Counted from the first letter of the stretch, positions 25,606 to 34,680 are shown. The stretch: DNA of 64,000 nucleotides from Spirochaetales bacterium (GCA_024233935.1 JACKOY010000023.1:1-64000), one strand, 5' to 3'. Notes: generated by a model not told the origin, from the letters alone. Program-made: numbers and translations.

Positions 25606-26793
25606 GTGTCATCCCAGTCCGGCGTTCTGTTTCGCATTACAACCTTTGGAGAATCGCATGGCCCGGGGGTCGGCGTGGTCATTGATGGCTGCCCGGCCGG
25701 CATGCGGATTGACTGGGAAGCAGTCCAGGCTCAGCTCGCGCGACGGAGACCGGGGCAGAGTCATCTAACCACTCAGCGCAAAGAACCCGACCTACTCGAA
25801 GTATTGTCCGGAGTATACGAAGAGCGCAGCCTGGGCACGCCGATTGCCGTACTGGTGCGCAACACGGACTCGCGTTCAAAGGACTACGATGGTTTTTCGC
25901 AGGTGTATCGTCCTTCGCACGCGGACTATACCTATCACATCAAGTACGGCCATCGCACACCCCACGGAGGCGGCCGCGCTTCTGTGCGTGAAACGATCGG
26001 TCGTGTGATTGCCGGCTCGGTTGCCGAACAGATTTTGAAAAACGAATTGGGCATGGAAACGGTCGGCTGGGTCGACTCCATTGGAGAAATCGAAGCGTCT
26101 GTTTTTGAAAACCCGCCCATCGATCGGAGCGTTGTGGATCAATCCCTGGTGCGCTGTCCCGACCCACAGAAGAGCGACCGTATGATAGCGCTGGTCGAAC
26201 AGGTCAAAAAGGCCGGAGACAGCGTGGGCGGAACGGTGGGCCTCATCGTGCGAAACGTACCGCCGGGACTGGGCGAGCCGGTCTTTGACAAACTGGAAGC
26301 GGAACTGGCGAAGGCGTGTTTGAGCATTCCGGCCTGCAAGGGTTTTGAGTCCGGCAGCGGCTTTCAGGGCACCCGCGGCCGGGGCTCCGAGCACAACGAT
26401 CTGTTCTACAACGAAGGCCAACCGTCCGCAAGCCGGGAACCGCCGCCGGTCCCCTTCGAAAACGTGCCCGATCTTAAGACCCGCTCGAACAGGTCCGGTG
26501 GTATCCAGGGCGGCATCACCAACGGCATGCCCATCACGATGCGGGTCGCCTTCAAACCCACCGCCACTATCTTCCAAACCCAGACCACGGCCGACGAATA
26601 CGGCGCTGAAGTGGAATTGCAGGCCCGGGGACGGCACGATCCCTGCGTCCTGCCGCGCGCGGTCCCGATCGTAGAATCGGTGGTGAACCTGGTGCTGGTG
26701 GACGCCTATCTGCAGCAGCGGGCCCGCAATCCGGTCTGGTGGGAACGCTATGCACTGGACCGAAAGAAGAGCGCGGCGGTAGAAACCCCATGA
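25606..26793 (+). CDS. aroC: Chorismate synthase
   Basis: This enzyme converts EPSP to chorismate using reduced FMN, the last common step of aromatic synthesis. The 395-residue product starts at GTG 25606 and shows F-G-E-S-H-G-P-G-V-G near 14-23, the Y-G-H-R-T-P-H-G-G-G-R-A-S-x-R-E-T segment, and G-S-G-F-x-G-T-R-G-R-G-S-E-H-N-D-L near 250. AAGGAAGG lies almost directly before the GTG, a tight spacing. No other shikimate gene is nearby. It follows flbB by 52 nt and overlaps the lipoprotein gene by 4 nt. Confidence 0.97.
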   Translation: MSSQSGVLFRITTFGESHGPGVGVVIDGCPAGMRIDWEAVQAQLARRRPGQSHLTTQRKEPDLLEVLSGVYEERSLGTPIAVLVRNTDSRSKDYDGFSQVYRPSHADYTYHIKYGHRTPHGGGRASVRETIGRVIAGSVAEQILKNELGMETVGWVDSIGEIEASVFENPPIDRSVVDQSLVRCPDPQKSDRMIALVEQVKKAGDSVGGTVGLIVRNVPPGLGEPVFDKLEAELAKACLSIPACKGFESGSGFQGTRGRGSEHNDLFYNEGQPSASREPPPVPFENVPDLKTRSNRSGGIQGGITNGMPITMRVAFKPTATIFQTQTTADEYGAEVELQARGRHDPCVLPRAVPIVESVVNLVLVDAYLQQRARNPVWWERYALDRKKSAAVETP

Positions 26794-27035
26794 GGCTGAC
26801 CCGCCTGCTGCTCGCCCTGGCCATCGTGCTGGGCCTGAGTCTCTGCGCCAATCCCTTCGAGATTGCCTCCTGCCGCCGGGACTGCGACCAGAAGCATGAA
26901 GCCTGTCTTTTGACCGCGGCTCTTTTTGCCACCAGCCCGGGCGGATCGCCCGGTACTTTTACGCTTCTTTTCTTGAACTGTCAGTCCGCTTTCTACATAT
27001 GCGATGATACCTGCGAAGGAAATACTTCGCGTTAG
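26790..27035 (+). CDS. Small Cys-rich putative lipoprotein
   Basis: The 81-residue product has a signal sequence ending L-S-L-C near residue 16, a plausible spirochaetal lipobox. The short mature part carries further Cys in the pattern C-R-R-D-C then C-L-L (about 25-36), and C-Q-S then C-D-D-T-C (about 64-76). Such paired Cys suggest disulfides or metal binding in the periplasm. Similar short Cys-rich lipoproteins occur in Leptospira, but I cannot name a family. Its ATG overlaps the aroC stop (ATGA). Confidence 0.65.
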   Translation: MRLTRLLLALAIVLGLSLCANPFEIASCRRDCDQKHEACLLTAALFATSPGGSPGTFTLLFLNCQSAFYICDDTCEGNTSR

Positions 27036-27055
27036 GCCAGCCCAGGAACCAAAAC

Positions 27056-28360
27056 ATGACACAACGAGCCATTACAACACGCGCATTTCCAGGCTTGCTC
27101 GCACTTCTGATCTGGGTCTCCTGCTCCGGCCCGGAGTTGCCGCCGGTCGATCCGGCCGAACTCTTTGTGGGCCTGGACCGGATTGTTACGAGCGAGTACT
27201 ACTTTCAAGCTGATGGCCAGGCCGCGACGTCCGGCGAAACCGTGGATCTACTCCCCCTGTATGCCGCGGCATTGCAGGCAGCGCGGCTGACGCTGCAGCC
27301 GGAAAGCGCCGAACAGGCCCGGGACGCTCTGATCACACATCTGAATCAGGTCGAAGCGTCCGAACAGCGCGAATTGGTCTATGACTCCCTCAATGCCTAC
27401 CTGGACGCGCTACCGGGCGGCGAGAATACCTTTGTACGAACCGAAAGCCGACGCTTTCAGGACCGGGAATCCAATAGCGCCGGCGTGGGCATGGTCTTAC
27501 ACCGACAGGACGACGGTCGATTTTTGATTGTGGATGTGCTGGAAGGTTCCGCCGCCTACCGGGCCGAAATTGAACCCGGGCGCGAACTGGCGCGGGTCGA
27601 CGGCACGGAGATTCGCGGCCGCGATGTGGAAGAAGTTGTCGGGCGCATTGTCGGAACACCGGAAAGCGAGGTGCGGCTGGACTACGCCGATGGCGCCAGC
27701 TTTGTGCTGGAACGCGGCGCGGTAAACTTCCGGGGCATCATCAACGCCAGCTGGCAACTGGCGGGTGGCGGAAACGCCGAATACATTATGCTTCGTAACG
27801 CAGCCGCCGACACTCCGGGTCAGCTCCGGGGTCTGCTGGGTCGCCTGGGACAACGCGAAGCTATCGTGCTGGACCTGCGCAAGCACTATCACGGCACCTA
27901 CGAAGGCTGCTTTGCGGTTGCAGATCTTTTCCGTCGCGGCACCCGGCTGGGTTCGCTTGCGCTGCGAAATGGAAACGAACGGGTTTTCGATGCTGACAAT
28001 GAAGTGCTGCATGAAGGGCGGATTTTTGTCATACTGGGCAAAGAAGCATCGGCCTTTGCAGTCACCCTGGCCGCGGCGCTCGCGCCGGCGCCGAATGTCA
28101 CCGTGATCGGGCCCGATATGCCGGCGCATGCTTTTCTTTCGCATGTGGAAGAACTCTCGGGGGGCATTGAATTGCGCATTACGAATGGGGTCGTCAAGGG
28201 TCCGGACGGCCAGGCGCTCTACCAGGCGCGCGCACCGGTGGATGTGGAGATGCCCGTGGACCTGCCCGCGCGTGGGCCGCTGGAAAGTCCCGATCCCAAC
28301 GATCCGGTCCAGGTGCGCGTCGGAGAAATGCTGGGCGTCAGCCCGACGGGCGGAACGTGA
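27056..28360 (+). CDS. PDZ/S41-like lipoprotein, probably catalytically degenerate
   Basis: The 434-residue protein has a lipobox at W-V-S-C (near 23), a helical N-terminal region, a PDZ-like domain (about 140-215) with G-V-G-M-V-L and P-G-R-E-L-A-R-V-D-G-T-E-I, and a C-terminal region laid out like tail-specific peptidases. Where CtpA relatives have G-S-A-S, this protein reads K-E-A-S-A-F-A, and no T-x-G-K-G lysine motif follows, where the sequence is V-I-G-P-D-M-P. Protease activity is therefore doubtful. It starts 20 nt after the Cys-rich lipoprotein gene and overlaps the deaminase gene by 4 nt. Confidence 0.7.
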   Translation: MTQRAITTRAFPGLLALLIWVSCSGPELPPVDPAELFVGLDRIVTSEYYFQADGQAATSGETVDLLPLYAAALQAARLTLQPESAEQARDALITHLNQVEASEQRELVYDSLNAYLDALPGGENTFVRTESRRFQDRESNSAGVGMVLHRQDDGRFLIVDVLEGSAAYRAEIEPGRELARVDGTEIRGRDVEEVVGRIVGTPESEVRLDYADGASFVLERGAVNFRGIINASWQLAGGGNAEYIMLRNAAADTPGQLRGLLGRLGQREAIVLDLRKHYHGTYEGCFAVADLFRRGTRLGSLALRNGNERVFDADNEVLHEGRIFVILGKEASAFAVTLAAALAPAPNVTVIGPDMPAHAFLSHVEELSGGIELRITNGVVKGPDGQALYQARAPVDVEMPVDLPARGPLESPDPNDPVQVRVGEMLGVSPTGGT

Positions 28361-28803
28361 AAGAAGACCTGGACCCTTTCATGCGCCTGGCGATCGATGA
28401 GGCGCGCACCGGTCTGGCACAAGGTGGAATCCCGATTGGATCGGCCCTGGTAGAAGGCAACCGGGTTCTGGGAAGCGGCCACAACAAGCGCGTTCAGGAA
28501 AACGATGCCATCCTGCACGCCGAGATGGACTGTCTGCGAAATGTCGGCCGTCGATCGAGCTACAAGAACTGCACCATCTATTCAACGCTCATGCCGTGCT
28601 ACATGTGCGCCGGCACCATTGTTCAATTCAAAATACCGCGCGTCATCGTCGGTGAATCGCGCACCTTTCCCGGCGCCCGCGCCTTCATGGAAGAACATGG
28701 CGTTCAGGTCATTGATCTCGATCTCGAAGAATGCCGCGCCATGATGCAGCAATTCATCGAGCAAAAGCCCGAACTCTGGAACGAAGACATCGGCGACGAT
28801 TGA
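28357..28803 (+). CDS. Cytosine deaminase-like nucleoside deaminase (Fcy1 type)
   Basis: The 148-residue zinc deaminase has H54-A-E56 in L-H-A-E-M and P-C-Y-M-C with Cys81 and Cys84, completing the zinc and proton-shuttle set. Features outside the motif resemble yeast cytosine deaminase rather than TadA: G-I-P-I-G, G-H-N-K-R, and a C-terminus of the form F-I-x-x-x-P-x-x-W-x-E-D-I-G. Hydrolysis of cytosine to uracil is the likely reaction; other free bases are possible. It starts at a GTG overlapping the upstream stop (GTGA). A permease and upp lie within 8 kb. Confidence 0.82.
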   Translation: MKEDLDPFMRLAIDEARTGLAQGGIPIGSALVEGNRVLGSGHNKRVQENDAILHAEMDCLRNVGRRSSYKNCTIYSTLMPCYMCAGTIVQFKIPRVIVGESRTFPGARAFMEEHGVQVIDLDLEECRAMMQQFIEQKPELWNEDIGDD

Positions 28804-28820
28804 GCAACGATCGCTCCCGG

Positions 28821-30947
28821 CTATCGGGATCCGAAAAGACGCGTCGGGTCGGTGAAATGGGGCCTACGTTCGAGCCGCAAGCGCGTTGCCTTCGCCGGGG
28901 TGGGCACAGCCAGAAACAGGTAGTTTGCCCGACGAACCGTAGCCCGGCGGCCGTCGACTTCCGCCCGCCAGCCAGGAAAGTAGGTTTGCGATACGTAGAT
29001 GTATCCCGCCGGGTGATCAGGCCCGATCCGAACTTGCATCTGGTTCGGGCCGGCCGGCATGGACACCTGCAGCGGTTGGCAGACGCAGCCTGCCGTCCCG
29101 GGCACAATGTTGTGCTCGGCCCGAGCATCCCCTTCCAGATACAGAGGACAGCGACCGTGTTCTGCTCGATCCTGGAGTGCCTCCAATATCTCTGGCGGCT
29201 CTGCTACTATGACCGGGCAGTTCGTAAAGTATGCCCGCGGAGCAGACATCAGTGAAGCGGCCGCGATTTGCTGCGCTGTGAGTTGCAGAGTGTCCTCTGA
29301 TGCGAACCGATCTCCGAAAAGGCTGACCTTGAACTCGTACTGCCGCGCCGTCTCCAGGGTCAGATAGCCTGTGCCCTGCCAGACAGAGCCGAGCAACGCC
29401 CGATTGCTATCCCAGGCCGCGATACCCGTGACCGGCAGGCAACGACTCCAGCCTGACTGACAATGCACATCGGCGTTCCCGGTTGCGAAAGTGGGTGGAG
29501 CTTCCGCAACAATTCTGAGTTGAAAAAAAGCGTTCACGGCCAGGCACCAAACGAGCAACGCCGCGAAGAGCAAATAGGCCGGCCTGTCTGAACCGGGCGT
29601 TCTACATACGCTAACGAGAACGAGAATCAGGCCGGCCGAAACGCAAACAGCGAGCAAGTCGGGAAAGAAAAGAAAAAAAGATTCGTTCCCCGGCGGCATG
29701 TGCTCGGAGTTCTTGTAAAACGGCGCCAGCGTCCCCAAAAGCAGCACCAGCGCAAAAAGTACGGCTACCCTCCGCGAGCGAAGCAAACCCTGTTTTACCG
29801 CATCCAGGCCCACCGCTGCCAGGCTTGCCAGACCAACCGTCACGAACAGTATGTAGCGCCCTGGCGCCCGGAAGTTGCCGAAGCCGGGCACGTGATCAAA
29901 CACAAATTCGTAAACCGGATTGAGCGCGTGGCTGAAGATCAGGCCGACAGCAATCAGAAGGCTCCAGAAGATCACCGGCCCCGTGAACCGGCCTCGCAGG
30001 CCGACGCCGACAGAAATCAGGGCCAGCAAAAATCCGGCCGGTCCGATACTGCCCGCAAACTCGGCATGCCCGGGGTCAGGAGCGTATTCAAACCACTGGC
30101 TCCACAAGAGGTGCCAGAAACTGCGAAGCTTGCTGTGAAACCCGAAGTACATGATCCGGTCCCAGTCGTGTCGACCCGACAGGTCTGCCAGGGGCGCCAC
30201 CTGGGCATAAAGAAACAAGGCCGGAAGAACAAAAGAGAGCAGAAGGACCGCCCCCGCGCGCAGCATGAAGCGTGGATTGGCAAGCATGCGTCGGCGGCTG
30301 CCAGGGGTAAGGAACAAACGTAAGCCGCAGGCAAAGCCCAATACCAGGTGCATAAAAAGCACGGGCGGAGAACCGGCATACCAGGACATGAGTAGACCAG
30401 AGGACAGGGCCAGAGCTGACCCGGCGCCGGGTTTCCGACTCATCCGGGAAAAACCATACAGGATCAACCCGGTCCAGGATAAAGAGTGCAGATAGGAATT
30501 ATGCCCGATGTGAACCATAAAGGGAGCACTAAACGCGAAGCACAGGGACGCCAACAGGCCGGCAGTCACCGAATGCCCTTCCGCACGCAAATAGGCGAAG
30601 AACAAAAGTCCGCTCAGCGCGACATGTAACAGGCCATCGATCTGCCACCATCGCAGCCCGCAATGATAGGCAATGAGCGAGAAGAACCAGTTCGGGGGGT
30701 AGAGTACACCCGTGTGAATTTCCGCGAGAAAGGGGTGACCGAAATTGAGCTCCGCTGCCCACAAAGGCACATAACCCTGCGAAAGCCAGCGCCCCAAATA
30801 GAAACGCAGCGGAAAGTCCTGCAGGGTGGAATCGCCGTAGAACTGCGCGTTTCCCAGAGTGACGTCGAGAAAAACCAAAAAGGGCGCCGCCAGCAAAGCG
30901 CAACACGCAAGCAGGCTCGCATGCTTGTGAACTGGACTTCTATTCAT
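28821..30947 (-). CDS. YfhO-like polytopic membrane protein
   Basis: The 708-residue protein has about 12 transmembrane helices in the first 480 residues and a C-terminal extracytoplasmic beta domain with Y-F-P-G-W-R-A-E-V-D-G near 665-675, as in YfhO proteins. These are related in fold to GT-C glycosyltransferases and linked to glycosylation of envelope polymers. An early loop with Y-G-D-S-T-L-Q-D-F-P near 37-46 fits the acidic active-site loop of GT-C enzymes. It overlaps the upstream SGNH gene by 4 nt, so the two may act together on a surface glycan. Confidence 0.75.
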   Translation of the reverse strand: MNRSPVHKHASLLACCALLAAPFLVFLDVTLGNAQFYGDSTLQDFPLRFYLGRWLSQGYVPLWAAELNFGHPFLAEIHTGVLYPPNWFFSLIAYHCGLRWWQIDGLLHVALSGLLFFAYLRAEGHSVTAGLLASLCFAFSAPFMVHIGHNSYLHSLSWTGLILYGFSRMSRKPGAGSALALSSGLLMSWYAGSPPVLFMHLVLGFACGLRLFLTPGSRRRMLANPRFMLRAGAVLLLSFVLPALFLYAQVAPLADLSGRHDWDRIMYFGFHSKLRSFWHLLWSQWFEYAPDPGHAEFAGSIGPAGFLLALISVGVGLRGRFTGPVIFWSLLIAVGLIFSHALNPVYEFVFDHVPGFGNFRAPGRYILFVTVGLASLAAVGLDAVKQGLLRSRRVAVLFALVLLLGTLAPFYKNSEHMPPGNESFFLFFPDLLAVCVSAGLILVLVSVCRTPGSDRPAYLLFAALLVWCLAVNAFFQLRIVAEAPPTFATGNADVHCQSGWSRCLPVTGIAAWDSNRALLGSVWQGTGYLTLETARQYEFKVSLFGDRFASEDTLQLTAQQIAAASLMSAPRAYFTNCPVIVAEPPEILEALQDRAEHGRCPLYLEGDARAEHNIVPGTAGCVCQPLQVSMPAGPNQMQVRIGPDHPAGYIYVSQTYFPGWRAEVDGRRATVRRANYLFLAVPTPAKATRLRLERRPHFTDPTRLFGSR

Positions 30948-32179
30948 TGTACGGCGGCGCGAACAATCGGGATCAACGTGGCAGCCACCAGGGAGTGGCC
31001 GGCCGCGGAATAGTGCAGGTCTTCGTCAAAGACCAGCCTGGGGCCGGGACGCGTGGCAGCAACACGGAACTGCGAGGTTAAATCATAAAAGGGAATGCTC
31101 TCTTGCCTGGCAAAGAGCGCCAGGGACCGTTGCAGGGCTGTCTCCGAAGTCAACCACTCTCTGCGCACTACATGCCCGAAACGCGCGTTGAGTACTTGCT
31201 TTTCCTCATCGAATTGCAGCTCAGACGGAAGGTAGACGAGAATGAAACGGGCTCCCAGTCTTTCCGATTCCGCCCGCATACTCTGAACGTACAGGCATAA
31301 GCGCTCAAATTTTGGTCGGCCCACTGGGCCCAGGTCCAGAGCCTGACTATAGTAGTCGGGAATTAAGAGGCCAATGCCCAAATGCACGAAGCTTACCTGA
31401 CCGATTGCAACCTGATGGAGAAGCCCGGGCCCCAATCTGTCGAGCCAGGAGGCGAAGCGATCTGGAGGGACATCATTCGCCATAGCGTACGATCGAATCG
31501 TCTGTAGCAGTTCAGTATCGGACATCACAAAGGGGTCAGCAACGTCCGACGCGTTCTCTTCGGACAGGGCGTCGTTCTGCGGAGCCAGCACATCTTCGAA
31601 ACGATAAGCATACCACGCCCGGAAGATTGCCTGAGAGAGATTGGGTGCAACGTAGAAGGCGAGGTCGATAAACAACTTCTTTCGAGCGCCCTGCAGGGCC
31701 CGTGTGTACGGATAGGTTGGACCTGCATCATAGACATCGTTAGTATACAGGCAATACACAACGATTCGTGGATTGATCGCAGGACCGAGGGCACGTAATT
31801 GAGCGAGTGCCTGTCGGGGTCCATAGTCGACAATGCCGCCATTAACAACAGTCGTTTCGGAAATGCTACGCCTGATCTGGCCAACAAAAGTCTGCTCTTC
31901 TGCCACGCCGAGGCCGAACGTGAACGAGTCTCCCAGGAAATAGACCGGGCCTTGCTCGGCTTCCGAAGTGATTTCCGGACCACGGAGCCCTAAACGATTG
32001 GTGCGGATGACATAATCCCATGAGCCGCGGTGGTCTCGCCACGTTGATGACGGCGGCAGGAGCGAGAACCGGGTGTCGTCCGGCAGAAACAAGCCCGCGG
32101 CCAGATCAACGACGCGGACGACAAACAGCACCAGAGCAATGAGTATGGCCCAGTACACTATCCTACGTCTTCGCGTCAT
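30944..32179 (-). CDS. Membrane-anchored SGNH/GDSL-type hydrolase
   Basis: This 411-residue protein has one N-terminal membrane helix (about 6-28) and an SGNH hydrolase fold. Block I is G-D-S-F-T-F-G-L-G near 77-85; a late D-L-H-Y-S-A-A-G-H gives the Asp/His pair. Such proteins often add or remove acetyl groups on envelope sugars. I chose the ATG at 32179 because the longer frame adds Arg/Ser-rich sequence from the spacer. In that spacer, TACAAT on the minus strand could be a -10 box, without a clear -35. It is coupled to the YfhO-like gene. Confidence 0.75.
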   Translation of the reverse strand: MTRRRRIVYWAILIALVLFVVRVVDLAAGLFLPDDTRFSLLPPSSTWRDHRGSWDYVIRTNRLGLRGPEITSEAEQGPVYFLGDSFTFGLGVAEEQTFVGQIRRSISETTVVNGGIVDYGPRQALAQLRALGPAINPRIVVYCLYTNDVYDAGPTYPYTRALQGARKKLFIDLAFYVAPNLSQAIFRAWYAYRFEDVLAPQNDALSEENASDVADPFVMSDTELLQTIRSYAMANDVPPDRFASWLDRLGPGLLHQVAIGQVSFVHLGIGLLIPDYYSQALDLGPVGRPKFERLCLYVQSMRAESERLGARFILVYLPSELQFDEEKQVLNARFGHVVRREWLTSETALQRSLALFARQESIPFYDLTSQFRVAATRPGPRLVFDEDLHYSAAGHSLVAATLIPIVRAAVQ

Positions 32180-32338
32180 GATATACGGCTGTTGATTAAT
32201 GTCGCGTCTCTCCAGGAACGACCCTTCGCCCGTGACCAGAATCGCGACTGGTTTGACATTGTAAAGCAGAGCCGGGCTGGTGCTCGCGCAGGGCTCCTTT
32301 TTCACGAAACCCGGGCAGGCGCAAAAACCGAAGAGCGA

Positions 32339-33619
32339 TCAGGCGGGCTTTGCTACCGCCCGACTTAAAAGCACATGCAGAAAAAGAGCAACGCCCACTC
32401 CGAATAGCGGCGGCAGGCCCCAAGCGTAATATTGCGAAAGAAGCGCGGCAAGACAACCGGCGGCATAGGCGACGAGTCCTGGAACAGAAAGCGCCGGCAG
32501 GGAGGCCCCGGCAAGCGCCGGAAGTTGCAGTCGACGGTTGATCCAGGCATCGGCCACAATCACCGCTCCCACCGGCGGAATCAAGACGCCGAGCAACAGC
32601 AAAAACGGCACCAGAAAGTCATACATGCCAAGGACGGCGAGCACGGTGCCCAGGGCCGCGCCGCCCAGAGTCACCAGGCGACGATGGCCGGTCCGCAAAA
32701 GATTGCTGCCTGCAACCGAGAAATTATAGATCGTGTTGTCCTGGGTGGTCCAGATATTCAAGAACAGCATCGCCACCCCCGGCAAAAGCAGGCCCTGGGC
32801 CACGAGCACTTCGACCAGATCGGCCCGGTCATAGACCAGCGCGCCGAGTGCACCGACGAACACCATCAGCCCATTGCCCAGCAAAAAAGCAGACAGCGCC
32901 GCCAGAACCGCGGTACGCGAAGTGCGCGCGAAGCGGGTCCAGTTCGTGACCTGCGTGCCGCCGCTGGCAAATGTACCAAACACAATCGTAATCGCGTTGG
33001 AAACACTCATAGAAGCGCCCGGTTCGATCGCGGTCAATCCAGCCAGACCGTCGACATCGATCCAGGCACGAAACATACTCCAGAAAATCAAGACGAGCAT
33101 CAAAGGAACCGCAATAATCGAAAGGATCTCGAGGCCGCGATAGCCGATGTAAGCCGTCCAACAAAAGCCCGCGCCAAAAACAATCATGAACAAATACAGA
33201 AGCCAGGGCTCATCAAGGCCAATTAAGCGTAGAAGCACCGTCGCGACGGTGCCCGTGCCCCAGGCATACCAGCCCACCTGGGTCAAACCCAGCAAGAGAT
33301 CGACCAATCCACTGCCACGTTCGCCAAATGCGAAACGGGAAAGCAAAACCGTGTTCAGACCGGTGCGTGCAGAAATGTGCGCGAGCACGGCAACGTAGGC
33401 GCCAAGCAGCACGTTGCCGGCCAGGATAATGATCAAAAGATCCGGAAAAAACCGAAACGCGCGTCCGACTTCACCCCCGCTCCACATGGTCGCGGTAAAG
33501 AATGTGAAACCCAAAAGCACAACGTAGAGCGAGGCCGCGCCCCGCCGATCGTCCTCGGGCACGGCCGAAAGCGGATAGTCTTCCTGATGACCACCGCCGC
33601 TCGACTTCGAATCAGGCAT
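32339..33619 (-). CDS. codB: NCS1-family permease, cytosine permease-like
   Basis: The 426-residue membrane protein has about 12 transmembrane helices. Its segments F-A-S-G-G-T-Q-V-T-N-W-T-R-F-A, W-T-T-Q-D-N-T-I-Y-N-F-S and G-V-L-I-P-P-V-G-A-V match CodB-type members of the nucleobase:cation symporter-1 family. Cytosine import is the best guess; related purines or allantoin cannot be excluded. The ATG at 33619 overlaps the end of the 56-aa gene by 8 nt, and that gene overlaps the methyltransferase gene. All three are one unit. The gene symbol is tentative. Confidence 0.82.
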   Translation of the reverse strand: MPDSKSSGGGHQEDYPLSAVPEDDRRGAASLYVVLLGFTFFTATMWSGGEVGRAFRFFPDLLIIILAGNVLLGAYVAVLAHISARTGLNTVLLSRFAFGERGSGLVDLLLGLTQVGWYAWGTGTVATVLLRLIGLDEPWLLYLFMIVFGAGFCWTAYIGYRGLEILSIIAVPLMLVLIFWSMFRAWIDVDGLAGLTAIEPGASMSVSNAITIVFGTFASGGTQVTNWTRFARTSRTAVLAALSAFLLGNGLMVFVGALGALVYDRADLVEVLVAQGLLLPGVAMLFLNIWTTQDNTIYNFSVAGSNLLRTGHRRLVTLGGAALGTVLAVLGMYDFLVPFLLLLGVLIPPVGAVIVADAWINRRLQLPALAGASLPALSVPGLVAYAAGCLAALLSQYYAWGLPPLFGVGVALFLHVLLSRAVAKPA

Positions 33620-33782
33620 CGTCGGCTTCGTCTCGTTCGGTACTTTCACGGGGCGCGTACATTGGTGCCGGATACGGCGCGTCCATCCATTCTTCGATGC
33701 TGAGATATTCTTGAGCCGGGACGTATTTGGTGCCGTCAAGATAATAGTGGCCATTGCCGCGAACACGCGCGAAAGATATCAT
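33612..33782 (-). CDS. Small protein of 56 residues between a methyltransferase and a permease
   Basis: This short frame starts with an ATG overlapping the methyltransferase stop (4-nt overlap) and ends 8 nt inside the permease gene, an arrangement that argues for real translation. It begins with a basic segment containing G-N-G-H-Y-Y-L-D-G-T-K-Y, then P-A-Q-E-Y-L-S-I-E-E-W-M-D-A, and ends with an acidic tail. The Tyr/Gly-rich start could be a beta hairpin and the rest a helix. There is no membrane helix or signal. I do not recognise it; a regulator or accessory of the permease is one possibility. Confidence 0.55.
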   Translation of the reverse strand: MISFARVRGNGHYYLDGTKYVPAQEYLSIEEWMDAPYPAPMYAPRESTERDEADDA

Positions 33783-34627
33783 CGTTTCTCCAAAACAAGC
33801 AGACGATAGAAGTCCAGTAGCGCGAAACCGGCCTCGCGATAACCTCGATAACGCTCCTGCAGATCCGAAACCTGCGCATGCTCCAGCGTCTGCAAGGGCA
33901 ACCCGGAGGTGATGTCTTCCGGAGAGTCGAAGCCGGTCACCCACGGCGCACCTGATTCTCCCAGCGCGCGCATGTAGCCGTCGATGCCGGCATGTCCCGT
34001 GCGACCGGCGATGACGGCGCGCGTCATGTAGTCCAGGCTGACGCGGCTCCCGGGTTCGAAATCCGACAGCTCGTGCAGCACCCTGCGAAACGCCAATTCC
34101 GGCACATAGACCGAGTTTCCCTCCCAGTGAAAATGCACCGGCCGGTCGGAGATCAGACCCGCCGCAGTCAGAACCGCTTTCAGACGACCATCGGTGTAGT
34201 CCCCGGCAAGAAAGGCGATGTGCGACAGGTCGTAGCGCGCCGCTTTGAGAATGCGCTTTTTGTGTGTGAGTACGCTTTCGCGATCAAGTTCGTAAAATCT
34301 CCGTTCCGGGTCGGCAAAACGAATTGCCCGCGTATCGAGGCCGCTCCCCAACAAGACGAATTGTCTGATGCCCGAACGCAAACTTGCCTCGAAGGCCAGG
34401 TCAAAAAAATGTGTACGCAACGCTACCATCTCCGCCGCTTCCGGCAGGCGATCGAGAGCGTTTGTGGCCATGGCAACGCTCTTCGGGTCCAGGAAGTGGG
34501 ACACGGGCTCGTCACGGTAGAGGGGTTGCTCCTGCCCGGCTTCGCGGGCACGCAGGGCCGCGATCAAGACCGAAGTTGCCGCCACGTCACGCAGGTCGCC
34601 CGAAGAATCACCGATATGCGCAGTCAT
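33779..34627 (-). CDS. Leucine carboxyl methyltransferase (LCM)-family SAM methyltransferase
   Basis: The 282-residue protein resembles bacterial LCM-type putative methyltransferases. It has R-x-x-x-F-D in the form T-H-F-F-D-L-A, L-L-G-S-G-L-D-T-R-A-I-R-F as the SAM motif (near 93-105), F-Y-E-L-D as the acidic strand, and W-E-G-N-S-V-Y-V near 170. Many members modify secondary metabolites or remain unassigned. The ATG at 34627 is preferred over a longer frame that enters the divergent spacer shared with the crotonase gene (53 nt). It heads the unit with the 56-aa gene and the permease. Confidence 0.85.
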   Translation of the reverse strand: MTAHIGDSSGDLRDVAATSVLIAALRAREAGQEQPLYRDEPVSHFLDPKSVAMATNALDRLPEAAEMVALRTHFFDLAFEASLRSGIRQFVLLGSGLDTRAIRFADPERRFYELDRESVLTHKKRILKAARYDLSHIAFLAGDYTDGRLKAVLTAAGLISDRPVHFHWEGNSVYVPELAFRRVLHELSDFEPGSRVSLDYMTRAVIAGRTGHAGIDGYMRALGESGAPWVTGFDSPEDITSGLPLQTLEHAQVSDLQERYRGYREAGFALLDFYRLLVLEKR

Positions 34628-34680
34628 ATTCTCGTTTACCTGATTTCGGCCGACCCAAGACTCGTGGCGGGGGTTACACC

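Noticed and set aside
28821..29367. Plus-strand frames following the deaminase gene
   Set aside because: They are antisense to the end of the YfhO-like gene, whose C-terminal motif is clear.
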